Assembly: GCA_002067555.1 (NCBI GenBank)
Contig: MVQQ01000254.1
Coordinates: forward strand, 1-21,423
Direction of reading: 5' to 3'
Length of the DNA: 21,423 bases
DNA from: Syntrophorhabdus sp. PtaB.Bin184
GTDB taxonomy: Bacteria; Desulfobacterota; Syntrophorhabdia; Syntrophorhabdales; Syntrophorhabdaceae
Part shown: in pieces, positions 1-9,400 of the stretch
Layout: each line of letters opens with the position of its first letter
How positions within the stretch are numbered: position 1 is the first letter of the stretch
Translations under genes and position numbers: made by a program
The notes under the pieces: generated by a model
Seen by the model: only the letters and a program-made list of their open reading frames with translations
What the model was told of the DNA's origin: nothing
Database searches by the model: none

Positions 1-73
1 GGTGCGGACCCGCATGCCGGGGTGGTGTGGCAGGGGAGCGGTCGAGAAGGCCGTCCCCTATACCGATTGGGTT

Positions 74-985
74 CTACAGGGCCTTCCTTCTCCAGATGAA
101 CACGAGTGGGCTTGCGATGAAGATCGAAGAATAGGTCCCGATGCATATCCCTATGACAAGGGCAAGAGAAAAATCAAAAAGCACCGGTCCACCGAGGAAA
201 CACAAGGCAGCGGTCACCAGAAGGGTGGTGAGGTTGGTGACGATCGTCCTGCTCAGAACCTCGTTGATGCTGCCGTTGACAATGTTCCCGAAGTCTTCTC
301 TCGACTTCATTTTCACCATGCGTTCCCGGATCCTGTCAAATACCACGATCGTGTCGGTGAGAGAATAACCGGCGACGGTAAGGATGGCCGTGATGAAAAG
401 CATATTGATCTCCCTGCCCATGATATAGAAAATGCCGAGCATGGCAAGCACATCGTGGAACGTGGCGATCGTCGCAACCACCCCGAAGATGAAGTTGAAC
501 CTAACCGCTATGTATACGACAATGCCGATGAAAGAAACGACAGTTGCAATGATGGCATATCGTTTCAATGTTTTCCCGACAGCGGCTCCAACCGCATTGC
601 TTTCAAGTATTTCGTAGCGCTTGTCCGGAAGTTGCTTTGGCAGAATACGGTTCATCCTATCCTGGACATTTTCCTTTTGTGTGTCGACAAACTGGGTCTT
701 GATCAGGAACCCCTTCGTCCCGCTCACCTCCTGTATCTGTGCATCGTGCATGTCGCTCCCCACGAGGGCGTTTCTCAGTTCGGCGATACTTACGGTATCG
801 TGGAACTGAACGTGGATGCTCGTGCCTCCAGTGAAGTCCGTGCTCAGGTTGGCCTTACCCATCGAAATCATCGCGAAGGCGATACAACCGAGAAGCAGCA
901 ACACCCCGGAGAAAACGAAGGCTATTCTTCTTAGACCGACAAAATCTATTTGGGTATCCTTTATGATCTCCCGGAATTCACTCAT
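74..985 (-). CDS. secF: Protein translocase subunit SecF
   Basis: SecF works with SecD in the inner membrane, using the proton gradient to pull secreted proteins through SecYEG on the periplasmic side. The 303-residue product has the family's usual length. A first membrane segment lies at about residues 20-41, followed by the conserved DFTGG stretch at 50-54 that opens the periplasmic domain. Five more hydrophobic segments follow from about residue 141. The RND-type motif GYSLTDTIVVFDRIRE sits at 206-221, and the protein ends in a short basic tail. The ATG overlaps the secD stop codon as ATGA (positions 982-985), so the two genes are translationally coupled. Identity is certain from the motifs and the pairing with secD. 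Confidence 0.97.
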   Translation of the reverse strand: MSEFREIIKDTQIDFVGLRRIAFVFSGVLLLLGCIAFAMISMGKANLSTDFTGGTSIHVQFHDTVSIAELRNALVGSDMHDAQIQEVSGTKGFLIKTQFVDTQKENVQDRMNRILPKQLPDKRYEILESNAVGAAVGKTLKRYAIIATVVSFIGIVVYIAVRFNFIFGVVATIATFHDVLAMLGIFYIMGREINMLFITAILTVAGYSLTDTIVVFDRIRERMVKMKSREDFGNIVNGSINEVLSRTIVTNLTTLLVTAALCFLGGPVLFDFSLALVIGICIGTYSSIFIASPLVFIWRRKAL

Positions 986-2580
986 ATGCTGAGACTCCTT
1001 GGCTTGTATTTTTCAATAACCCAGTCAAAAATGACCTTCGATCCGAAAACTGCGGTGAAGAGGTTGATGAGTATGCCGATGCTCAACGTCACCGCGAATC
1101 CTTTTATGGGGCCGGTACCGAATGTGAAGAGCGCGCAACTGGTGATGAGCGTCGTCACGTGTGCATCAACGATGGTGAGCCACGCCTTCGAGTAGCCACC
1201 TTCGACGGCGGCCCTCACTGTCTTGCCGAGCCTCAGCTCTTCCCTGATCCTCTCGAAAATGAGGACATTCGTATCTACCCCCATGCCCATGGTGAGGATG
1301 ATGCCCGCGATGCCCGGCAGGGTCAGAGTCGCCTGAAGGATACTGAAGGCTCCTAGAAGAAAGAGGACATTCAGAAGGAGAGCAATGTTGGCCGCTACCC
1401 CAGAGAGTCGGTAGTAGTAGAGCATAAACAGTATCACGAGAGCGGCCCCGAGGAGCGCCGCCCGTATGCCTTTCCTGATGGAGTCCTGCCCCAAGGTGGG
1501 CCCTATCGTGATGTTCTGGATCACCTTCACCGGCGCGGGAAGCGCGCCTGCCCGCAATACTATGGCAAGATCCCTTGCCTCGTTTGCAGTGAACGCGCCG
1601 GTGATCGATGCCTTGCCACCGGTAATCCGCTCCTGGATGACCGGAGCGGAGTACACGACGTCGTCGAGAACGATAGCCAGCCTCTTCCCTTGGTTCTGCC
1701 CTGTGATCAGATCGAAGAGCCTTGCTCCTTCACTGTTGAACTCGATAGCTACGTAAGGCTCGTTGGCAAATTCGCCACCAACTTTCACCTGGGCGCTATC
1801 CAGGAGGTCACCGGTGAGTACCGACTGCTCTTTTAGGAGGATCGGCGCTGTCGTAGTGACTCCCGTTTCCCGGTTTCTCCTCTTTTCCACGAATAGCCGG
1901 CTGCCCCGAGGCGCTATCCCGTCCGCGTGCACCTTTGAGATGTTCTCCTCGTCAACGAGCTTGAACTCGAGCTGTGCTGTTCTTCCAATGAGGTCCAGGG
2001 CCCTCTGGGGTTCCTTGACGCCGGGCAGTTGAACGAGTATCTGGTTTTCCCCCTGTTTGACGACCACCGGCTCAGTCACCCCGAATTGGTCTATCCTGTT
2101 GCGTATCGTCTCGAGAGCTTGGTCTGTGGCGTTTTGTCTTATGAGCGTCATTTCCCCATCAAGGAGAAGAAATTCCAGTCGAAGGGTGTCCCCGTCCGCC
2201 ATGGAAGCACCTGCTTTCAGTTCCGGGAATCTTGTGCCGACAAGGCTATTGAGCTTGTCTTTCTCCTGGGGCCGTATGCTAACCAGGATGGAATATTCTT
2301 TCTTGTCCAGCCCGAGAAAGACTATGCGCTCGTCGATCATCGTGTTCTTCAGGGCGTCGACCTTCCTTTGCACCATGTTCTCCATGAGCTTGGCCGTGTC
2401 AAGTTGAAGCAGCAACTGCATGCCACCTTTCAGATCGAGGCCGAGGTGCATCTTGTCGGACAACGGAAGGTATTTTCTCAACGCGCCCGCGGGCTCATAG
2501 ACATTGGGCAGGCAGAGGACAATGGATATCGCAACAAGTGCCCCGATAAGAATGAATCTCAGCTTCACCGATTCAAGCAT
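982..2580 (-). CDS. secD: Protein translocase subunit SecD
   Basis: SecD is the larger partner of SecF in the accessory membrane complex that drives late steps of Sec export. The product is about 532 residues. It has an N-terminal membrane helix (residues 7-26), the LGLDLKGGMQ motif near 47-55, a large periplasmic region with the second conserved domain, then five C-terminal helices carrying GMGVDTNVLIFERIREEL around residues 432-449; the Asp there is the family's proton-relay residue. I chose the ATG at 2580 because GGGGAGGG lies six bases ahead of it. A GTG at 2598 would add six residues that include this ribosome binding site. yajC, the usual upstream neighbour, is absent; a small ORF of unknown worth ends inside the secD start. 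Confidence 0.96.
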   Translation of the reverse strand: MLESVKLRFILIGALVAISIVLCLPNVYEPAGALRKYLPLSDKMHLGLDLKGGMQLLLQLDTAKLMENMVQRKVDALKNTMIDERIVFLGLDKKEYSILVSIRPQEKDKLNSLVGTRFPELKAGASMADGDTLRLEFLLLDGEMTLIRQNATDQALETIRNRIDQFGVTEPVVVKQGENQILVQLPGVKEPQRALDLIGRTAQLEFKLVDEENISKVHADGIAPRGSRLFVEKRRNRETGVTTTAPILLKEQSVLTGDLLDSAQVKVGGEFANEPYVAIEFNSEGARLFDLITGQNQGKRLAIVLDDVVYSAPVIQERITGGKASITGAFTANEARDLAIVLRAGALPAPVKVIQNITIGPTLGQDSIRKGIRAALLGAALVILFMLYYYRLSGVAANIALLLNVLFLLGAFSILQATLTLPGIAGIILTMGMGVDTNVLIFERIREELRLGKTVRAAVEGGYSKAWLTIVDAHVTTLITSCALFTFGTGPIKGFAVTLSIGILINLFTAVFGSKVIFDWVIEKYKPRSLSI

Positions 2581-2776
2581 GCGCTGCCCTCCCCGCACTT
2601 GCTAAGTGAAGAGGGACAAAAACTTGTCTACGTCCTTTACAACGTGAAGTTCGGCCCGCGTTGTGCCGCAAATGGGGAATTAGACTCGCAACGTTGTTCC
2701 CCGTTTTTTCCTTTGAAGCGGGACCCGCGCTCACCGAAGCAAGGACACCCACGTTATTCTCTATGTTCGTCGCCAT
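2573..2776 (-). CDS. Possible small ORF / leader peptide upstream of secD
   Basis: This 67-codon ORF begins with an ATG preceded by AAGGAG at good spacing, and its TGA overlaps the secD start codon region by eight bases, a layout typical of translational coupling. The product has no signal peptide or membrane segment that I can see and matches no family I recognise. It is hydrophilic, becomes strongly basic after residue 35, and its third-codon-position bias is mixed, unlike the neighbouring genes. It could be a leader ORF controlling secD translation, a damaged remnant, or a chance ORF with a fortuitous ribosome binding site. It does not resemble YajC. Confidence 0.25.
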   Translation of the reverse strand: MATNIENNVGVLASVSAGPASKEKTGNNVASLIPHLRHNAGRTSRCKGRRQVFVPLHLASAGRAAHA

Positions 2777-2861
2777 CTCGTCTCCTTGTGAATGTATTTG
2801 TTGCCGTTGATAGGCGAGCCCTGAATAGAGATCGATCTCTCCTATCCGAAAATCACGAACC
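2581..2861. other. ubiB-secD intergenic region
   Basis: The stretch separates the UbiB-like gene from secD. Apart from the small ORF described separately and a perfect 14-bp palindrome at 2827-2840, I see no promoter matching consensus well and no terminator with a T-tract. A promoter for secDF would be expected here if secDF is not read through from the upstream operon. Confidence 0.5.
2827..2840. repeat. Perfect 14-bp palindrome AGAGATCGATCTCT
   Basis: The sequence AGAGATC is followed directly by its reverse complement GATCTCT. It lies 22 bases past the ubiB-like stop and about 50 bases before the small ORF upstream of secD. With no loop it is more likely a protein-binding dyad than an RNA hairpin, but it could be chance. 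Confidence 0.4.
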
Positions 2862-4571
2862 TTAATTTAGACTCCCCGAGCGAATGATGCCGATGAGCAG
2901 CCACAGGCCGAGGATACTTGCCAGCAGAAAACCCACAAGGCCGAGAAGGGGATAGCCGGATAAGGCCGGACCCACCCTGGTCTGAAAGATGATCGATGAG
3001 CCTACGATGAGCGCCGCGATCACCATGGCAAAGCTTAGCCGGTTGCTTGACCGGTCCAACTCGGTAGTGAAATGGTCGATCCCCTTATGTTCGACGGCTA
3101 TGACAATTCCATTGTTCCTCAGCTTCGACAAAATCTCGGTCACGTCGGCAGGCATTTGTTTGGCAAGTCTCAAGGCATCCCTTCCGGCCATGGCTAACTC
3201 CCGGAGCTCTCGATCTAGATCGAGACGGCGGAACAGGGCCTTGCGCGCGTAAGGTTTCATGTATTCGACTATATTGAATTGGGGATAGAGCTCCCTGCCG
3301 ATGCCTTCGCTGAGCAAGAGGGCGCGGATCATCATGACGAGGTTGCCCGGCGGGCTCAGCCTGTAGTTGCGGATAACGGCCATCACTTCATCCAGGAATT
3401 CCTTGATGTTTACGTCTTTGAGGGGAACCTCGTGATATTGTTCAAACAGGTCGGTCAAATCGGCCTTCATGGCCTTGCGGTCCACCGGCCCCTCCGAGGC
3501 CCGGAGAGCAAGCAGAATGTCGATAACCTCGTTCAGATCCCTCACCACGACCGCCGCGACCAGGGCGGCCACACGTTCGGCGGTTTCCTCGTCTAGGGAG
3601 CCCGTCATCCCGAAGTCAACGGGAGCGATCACGTTGTTCTCGAGAACGAAAAGATTTCCCGGATGGGGATCGGCGTGAAAGAAGCGGTGTTGAAACACCT
3701 CCTTAAGAATGAGACTGGCGCCGTTGATTGCGATCTCCCTTTTGTCGAGCCCGGCAGCATCTATCTGCTTCACATCGGAGATCTTGATGCCTTTAATGTA
3801 CTCCATGGTCAGCACCCTGGAGGCAGTGTACTCCCAGTAAACCTTCGGGATGTGCACGGTCCTGTCGCCGGCGAAATAGTGTCTGAACCGGTCAATGTTG
3901 CGACCTTCCCTTACAAAATCGAGCTCTCTGCGTATGGTTCTCGAGAACTCGTCGACGATCCTGGCCGGCTCATAGAGCCGTAAGTCGGAAAAACGGCGCT
4001 CCGCAAGAGTGGCCAGCCGATAGAGGATACGGATATCCGGGCCGATGACGGCTTCGATTCCGGGACGTTGGACCTTGACCGCCACCTCTTCAGCCTCCCA
4101 TGTCCTGGCCCAATAGACCTGGGCGAGCGAGCCGGCGGCCACCGGCTCGCTGTCTATCCATTCGAATATCTCGGAAAGGGGGCGGCCGATCTCTGCCTCG
4201 ATCTCTGCCTTGGCTTCGGTGTAAGGGAAGGGGGGCACGGAATCCTGAAGCTTGCTCAGCTCCCTGATAAATTCGGGAGGAAGCAGGTCGGTTCGGCAAC
4301 TCAGCGCCTGGCCGAACTTGATGAACGTTGGACCCAGTTCCTCAAAGGCAAGCCGCATGCGCTCCGGTGCAGAAAGGTCCGCACGGACCTCGGCGGGCCT
4401 CCGCACGGATCTCCAACGCCAGCGCACGGGGTACGCGGTTCTTATCCTTCCAACAACATCTCCGAAGCCGTATCGGACCAGGATACCCAGAATCTGGTGA
4501 TATCTTCGAAGGTCGTCACGGCCAATGCGGCCCCTGAGAACGGACAATGATCTATCCAACCTTCTTATCAT
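2862..4571 (-). CDS. UbiB/ABC1 (AarF) family atypical kinase-like protein
   Basis: Members of this family are membrane-tethered atypical kinases or ATPases needed for ubiquinone-type lipid metabolism in many bacteria; the substrate here is unknown. The 569-residue product shows the full motif set: KFGQ at 85-88 with the following CRTDLLPPE stretch, an alanine-rich loop VAAGSLAQVY at 144-153, the catalytic-lysine stretch AVKVQRPG near 164-171, HADPHPGN at 299-306, and DFG at 319-321. Two hydrophobic helices close the protein after about residue 495. Its ATG lies 20 bases inside the end of the phasin-like gene, so the two are probably co-translated. In an anaerobe the partner quinone is more likely menaquinone, or the role may be lipid homeostasis; that part is inference. 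Confidence 0.93.
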   Translation of the reverse strand: MIRRLDRSLSVLRGRIGRDDLRRYHQILGILVRYGFGDVVGRIRTAYPVRWRWRSVRRPAEVRADLSAPERMRLAFEELGPTFIKFGQALSCRTDLLPPEFIRELSKLQDSVPPFPYTEAKAEIEAEIGRPLSEIFEWIDSEPVAAGSLAQVYWARTWEAEEVAVKVQRPGIEAVIGPDIRILYRLATLAERRFSDLRLYEPARIVDEFSRTIRRELDFVREGRNIDRFRHYFAGDRTVHIPKVYWEYTASRVLTMEYIKGIKISDVKQIDAAGLDKREIAINGASLILKEVFQHRFFHADPHPGNLFVLENNVIAPVDFGMTGSLDEETAERVAALVAAVVVRDLNEVIDILLALRASEGPVDRKAMKADLTDLFEQYHEVPLKDVNIKEFLDEVMAVIRNYRLSPPGNLVMMIRALLLSEGIGRELYPQFNIVEYMKPYARKALFRRLDLDRELRELAMAGRDALRLAKQMPADVTEILSKLRNNGIVIAVEHKGIDHFTTELDRSSNRLSFAMVIAALIVGSSIIFQTRVGPALSGYPLLGLVGFLLASILGLWLLIGIIRSGSLN

Positions 4572-4866
4572 CTGCGGGCGAGAGCCTTTGTTCTATGCTC
4601 GTCAATACTTTCGTGACTTCCTCGAGGTCCTTCTTCGTAGACAACCCCAGACCGGTCATCACTTTGCGCACCTTGCCGGTCGCTTTTTGGGCGAACTCCC
4701 CTTCTCTTTTCTCTGCCTCCTTGAGCAAGGTGTCGACCGTTTTGAACCTGTCTTGTCTTGCGGCCTCACCCCGTCTGGTGAGGTCGTCGACCACTTTGTC
4801 TCTTCTCTCTTTTGCAAGACTCGCAAGACCAAGCCCCAAGAGCACCGTTTTTCTGATGATAGCCAT
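4552..4866 (-). CDS. Phasin-like coiled-coil protein
   Basis: This 104-residue protein has a short hydrophobic N-terminus (residues 3-17), then a long charged helix rich in Lys, Glu and Arg, and a C-terminal stretch GLSTKKDLEEVTKVL followed by a second short coiled coil. That layout resembles small phasin-superfamily or PhaF/PhaI-like proteins and also recalls the ubiquinone accessory factor UbiK in size and helicity. I chose the ATG at 4866 because AAGGAGGA lies just ahead of it; the longer in-frame reading up to 4977 would run through the inverted repeat at 4920-4948 and has no ribosome binding site. It overlaps the UbiB-like gene by 20 bases, so the two products probably act together. Confidence 0.8.
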   Translation of the reverse strand: MAIIRKTVLLGLGLASLAKERRDKVVDDLTRRGEAARQDRFKTVDTLLKEAEKREGEFAQKATGKVRKVMTGLGLSTKKDLEEVTKVLTSIEQRLSPADDKKVG

Positions 4867-4919
4867 ATCTTCCTCCTTCTTGTATGACGTCCGTTTCCGT
4901 CTTAAGCTTTTTAATCTTT

Positions 4920-4948
4920 CCTCTTTGCCGATCTGGCCGGCAAAGAGG
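4920..4948. other. Perfect 11-bp inverted repeat (hairpin)
   Basis: CCTCTTTGCCG at 4920-4930 pairs exactly with CGGCAAAGAGG at 4938-4948 around a seven-base loop. It lies between the radical SAM stop codon (4999) and the phasin-like start (4866). On the minus strand the stem is followed by an A-rich tract, not a T-tract, so it is not a textbook rho-independent terminator. It could stabilise a 3' end, partly terminate, or mark an operon boundary. Confidence 0.6.
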
Positions 4949-4998
4949 GTAGTCAGTTTCCCTCCAAATCGATGCATGGAAAATCCTGCAATCCTGCC

Positions 4999-6381
4999 TT
5001 ATCTACATGCCTTGCAGTTCTTCTCTCCGCTGTCCGACAGGTATTCTTTCTCCCAGATCGGCTCGATGAATTCGGCGTATCTTCGCGCGTACTCGTCGAG
5101 CTCGCCGGCGCGGACAGTGTAGATCTCTTCCGCCCCGGGATGGGTGAAGCGGGGCTTGACGGTCCCGATGATCTCCCTTGCTATCTCGGGGTTGTCGATG
5201 ATCATGCAGGGTCTCAAATGGTTCTCGTTGTGCGGTTGATGAGCCCTGACCGCCTGGAACAGGGGGCTCATGAGGGCATCCCTGAGAGAGGTGTCCCTCA
5301 CGTTGTGCGTGGCCATGTGGGCGTAAACGCAGGGCTCGATATCGCCGTTGGCGTTGACGTGGAAATACTCTCTGCCGCCGGCGATGCATCCCTTCACGTG
5401 GGGACCGTCGTTCCAGAAATCGATGAAGAAAAGGGGCTTCGTCCGCCTGAACTCGGCGACCTTTCTCCTCAGATGGTCGCGCTGCTCGGGCGTGACGAGT
5501 AAGGAGAAATCGCTCTGCCCGTTGACCGGCATATAGAGAAAATACATCTGGAGGATCGAGCCGAGCCCGATCATCCTGTCGATGAACTCATCGGAGGCGA
5601 CGACGTCCACGTTCTTGCTCGTGACAGTAGCGGAGGAGCCGACGAGGACCCGCTCGTCCGTCAGGTACTCGAAGGCCTTCAGTACCTTCCTGTAAACGCC
5701 CTTGCCCCTCCATTGGTCGGTCTCCGCCTCATACCCTTCGTTGCTGATCACGACAATCGCGTTGAGCTTTCTGAAGCGCGCCGCGATCTCGCGGGTTACG
5801 AGCGTGCCGTTGGTGTACACCTGGAAGGTGAGGTTGGGATGCTCTTCCATCATCCTGAACAGGTGGGGATAGACAAGGGGCTCCCCGCCCAGGACGGTGA
5901 TGATGAAGATGCCCAGTTCCTCGCACTCCTTCAGCACCCTGTCCACGATCTCGTAGGGCAACTCGTGTCTCATACCGTAGCCGAGGGTATAGCAGCCCCT
6001 GCAGCGGAGATTGCAGTTGAGGGTGGGGCTGAGGATCATGGCGACAGGAGGCCAGAACCCATGAGTTTCGAAGGTCTTCTTCTGCACCTTCTTTCCGGCG
6101 AACCAAGCGTTGTTGAAAAAGTTTTGGAACAGCCTCGCCTTGTTCTCGTACGGCAGGTACTCCGCAACCCGTTTGAACAACCGGTGAACGGGGTGATCGG
6201 GGTCCTTGAGCATCGTTCTGATGCCGTGTGTCGCCGCGAGGACCTCCTTGTCGTCGGTCAGTTTTTCGGCGAGGAAGATCAGTCGATCAAAGGTCCCGTC
6301 GGAACGGTTGTCGAGCAATTTGACGATAAGCTGGGAGACCCCTTTAGAGGCTCTTAGTTCAACCACTTCACGGACGCTCAT
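4999..6381 (-). CDS. Radical SAM protein with SPASM-like C-terminal cysteines
   Basis: The 460-residue protein carries the radical SAM cluster motif CNLRCRGC (Cys123, Cys127, Cys130) and the SAM-binding GGEP at 165-168. It should cleave S-adenosylmethionine with a [4Fe-4S] cluster to start a radical reaction. The C-terminal part has Cys332, Cys351 and Cys392, with VNANGDIEPCVY at 342-353, typical of auxiliary-cluster (SPASM or twitch) regions. It ends in an unusual CKACR. A helical region of about 110 residues precedes the radical SAM core. I chose the ATG at 6381, which has AAGGAGGA ahead of it; the in-frame extension to 6465 lacks one. The substrate is unknown. The gene is 84 bases downstream of the activase and probably in the same operon. 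Confidence 0.9.
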   Translation of the reverse strand: MSVREVVELRASKGVSQLIVKLLDNRSDGTFDRLIFLAEKLTDDKEVLAATHGIRTMLKDPDHPVHRLFKRVAEYLPYENKARLFQNFFNNAWFAGKKVQKKTFETHGFWPPVAMILSPTLNCNLRCRGCYTLGYGMRHELPYEIVDRVLKECEELGIFIITVLGGEPLVYPHLFRMMEEHPNLTFQVYTNGTLVTREIAARFRKLNAIVVISNEGYEAETDQWRGKGVYRKVLKAFEYLTDERVLVGSSATVTSKNVDVVASDEFIDRMIGLGSILQMYFLYMPVNGQSDFSLLVTPEQRDHLRRKVAEFRRTKPLFFIDFWNDGPHVKGCIAGGREYFHVNANGDIEPCVYAHMATHNVRDTSLRDALMSPLFQAVRAHQPHNENHLRPCMIIDNPEIAREIIGTVKPRFTHPGAEEIYTVRAGELDEYARRYAEFIEPIWEKEYLSDSGEKNCKACR

Positions 6382-6465
6382 TCTTTGTTCCTCCTTCAGG
6401 TTCAATAAGATGGGGCGACAGTGATGCCCATGCATGTCGTCCCGATTCATCCAGGCTCCGGCCAT

Positions 6466-9400
6466 TTAACCTCTCGCTCCGTAGACCGAATGGAGTCGAT
6501 TGAGTATATTCACTTCGCTCTGCCCCGCATCCATGTCCAGAAAGAGAAGGTCCACCTCCGGATAGAACTTCTTCATCCGTTGGGAGATCCCCTTTCCCGT
6601 GACATGATTGGCGAGACAACCGAAGGGCTGCATGCAGATGAGGTCTTTGACCCCGCTTTGATACATGGCGATCATCTCCGCCGCCAGGAGCCACCCTTCA
6701 CCGGCCTGGTTCGCAAAGCTGACGATCTGTGCCGCCTCTTTCGACAGGGACCGCAGCGAAGGGTATTCCCGGTAGCGATAAAAGCCCTTCATCACGGCCT
6801 CCACCCTCGAGAGGAAACGGTTTGTGTAGATCTCAAGGGCAGCGCTGAGAAGAAGATCACGAAAGGACCTCGCTAGGTACGAGTTGTAGTCGAATCTCTG
6901 ATTGACGAAGGTCTGCGCGAAGAAAGGGAAGAGGGGAGGGACCACGACCTCGGCGCCCTGGCTTATGAACCAGTCAACGACGTAGGCCCCTCCGAAGGCA
7001 TTGTAGGTGACATAGATCTCCCCGACCACCCCTACGACCCTTGCGACCGGTTGCTTGTGCGTGGCAATGGAATTAAACCGATCGACAGCGAGCGAGAGCG
7101 TCTCGAACAGCTTTTGCCGGGCGCCCTCGCTCGCGAGCCGGGCAACCTTGTCAAGGTACTCCTTGTGCACCCGGGCAGCCTCTTCTTTGCATAAGGCGTG
7201 TGGCGCTGTTGCATGGTAGAGCCGGGCAAGGGCATCGGCGAAGACCACGCCCAGGGCGAGCCTCCTGATGGTCTTTCGTTTGTCGATCTCAAGCCCGGCG
7301 CGTCCATCGCCTTCCCCGAGGGACAGGGAGAAGGCTTCCACCGCGTCATATCCGGCGGACTTGAGGGCCTTCCGGATCAGAGGCAGGTAGTTTGACGCCC
7401 GGCATTGCCCGTAAGTCTGGGCGTATAGGGTGGCCGTTCTCTCCGGGTCGTATCTCCCGGAGTCGAGCGCCTTCACTATGTCGCCAATGATGACCGCGGC
7501 CGGGTAGCAGACATCGTTGTTCACGTATTTGAGCCCCCTTTCGACCGAGTCCCGGTCGGGCGGCGGAAGAATCTCGACATCGAGCCCCAGCGCCCGCCCG
7601 AGGGGAGGCAGCAAGGGGGAGTACATCGGCGAGATCCACGGTATAAGGATCGTGGGTTTCACGGCCCTCCCATGCCTTGGAGAAGGGTTGGCTCGTTCCG
7701 GGACGGGGGGCGTCGGCTGCGCACGATGACGGAAAGTCTCGACAAGCGACCGAAGCCGTATCCGCGCCGCCCCGAGGTTGGCGATCTCATCGATCTTGAT
7801 GACGGTAAGGCTGCGGCCTTTACGTGACAGGATAAGGCGCGCCTCATCCGCCGCCACCGCGTCGATGCCGCAGCCGAAGGACGTGAGCAACGCCATATCC
7901 ATGCGATCCCGGCTGCTCACGTATTCCGCGGCGGCCAGGATTCGATTAGGGTATTCCCATTGGGTGAGGATGTCGCTCTCTTTGAGCGCTTCTTGCGGGT
8001 TGAAGGGCAGGGCATCTTCGACAACGACACAAACGCCCAGGCCGGCAAGCAGTTCGGGTATGCCGTGGTTTATGAAGGGGTCCAGATGATAGGGCCTGCC
8101 CGCGAGGACGACAATGGGAACGCCCTTCGCAGAAGCTTCTTTCAGGGCCGCCTCCCCCCGTTCCTTGATCCGGGCTCTGAAGATGTTTTGGGCCTTTCGG
8201 GCTTGCCTTGCCGCGGAGGCGCAGACAGCGCGAGTTACGCCGAACCGTCTGACGAAGGCATAGACCTGTTTCTCCAGGAGAACCGGGTCCTTGAAGCTGA
8301 TGGTGGGGGAATCGAGGGGGATTGAATAAGCGTCCGCGGGGTTGACGGCACTTCTGATGATATCAGGATATCCCGTGACCACAGGGCAGTTGTAGCTGTT
8401 CCACGAAAACGTGCACTCTTTCTGCTCGTATACGACGTTGGGGTAGAAAATCCTGTCCACCTTCTTTTCAACAAGGTCGCGGATATGGCCATGGACGAGC
8501 TTTCCCGGGAAACAGATGTTGTCCGACATGACCGTGTGAACACCCTTCTCGAAGAGACGTGCGCCCGACGGAGAAGAGAGAACCACCCGGAAACCGCATG
8601 CGGTAAGGAAGGCGGCCCAGAAAGGGAAATCCTCGTACATGTTGAGTGCCCGGGGTATGCCGAAGGAAAGGATGGGAACGCCTTCGGGATCGCACGGTCT
8701 GTCGAAAAGCATCCTCGCCTTGTCCGCGGCCATGTTTGTCCCCCGGGGTTTGCCGTCGCCGTTATTGCTGAAGGTTCTCTCACAGCGGTTTCCCGTAAAG
8801 TAACGCCTGCCGTTCGTGAAGGTGAGCCTTTTGACCCTGCAGGCGTTCTCGCATCCGCGACAGTTGACGGTTTCCCTGTTTGATATGTCCGATCTTCTCG
8901 CCGTGCCGAAACCTACGAAGGCCGATTTCCCGTGGTTTGCGGCGCGGTGGTTCTCACGGGCGACGATGGCGGCCCCGTAGGCTCCCATGAGCTCTGCCGC
9001 GTCCGGTCTTACTACTTCCTTCCCCGTGAGGAGCTCGAGCGCCCTCAACACCGCGGGGTTCCGAAAGGCGCCGCCATGAACCATGATGCGTTCTCCCAAC
9101 AGGTTCGCGTCGTGCAGCTTCAGCACCTTGTGCAGCGAATTCTTCACCACGGCGTAGGCGAGGCCGGCCGAGATATCCTCGATCGAGGCGCCCTGGCGCT
9201 GGGCCTCCTTGATCCTGGAATTCATGAAGACGGTGCACCTCGTGCCGAGATCGAAAGGGGATATGCTCCTGCAGGCAAGGGAAGCGAAGGTTTTCACGTC
9301 GTAGCCCAGAGACCGCGCAAGGGTCTCAATGAAAGAACCGCACCCGGAGGAGCAGGCCTCGTTGATCTGAATATCGGTGATTGTGCCGTTATTCAGGAAG

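Noticed and set aside
33..58. Imperfect hairpin (GGGGAGCGG with CCGTCCCC) downstream of secF
   Set aside because: One bulged base and no T-tract on the minus strand, so it does not make a convincing terminator.
1..73. Possible start of the next minus-strand gene at the window edge
   Set aside because: Only a few codons after an ATG at 15 are visible, and there is no ribosome binding site.
2029..2865. 278-codon plus-strand ORF across secD and its upstream region
   Set aside because: Antisense to the conserved secD sequence, no ribosome binding site, no recognisable domain.
5713..6357. 214-codon plus-strand ORF opposite the radical SAM gene
   Set aside because: Shadow frame of a clearly conserved protein; no motifs.
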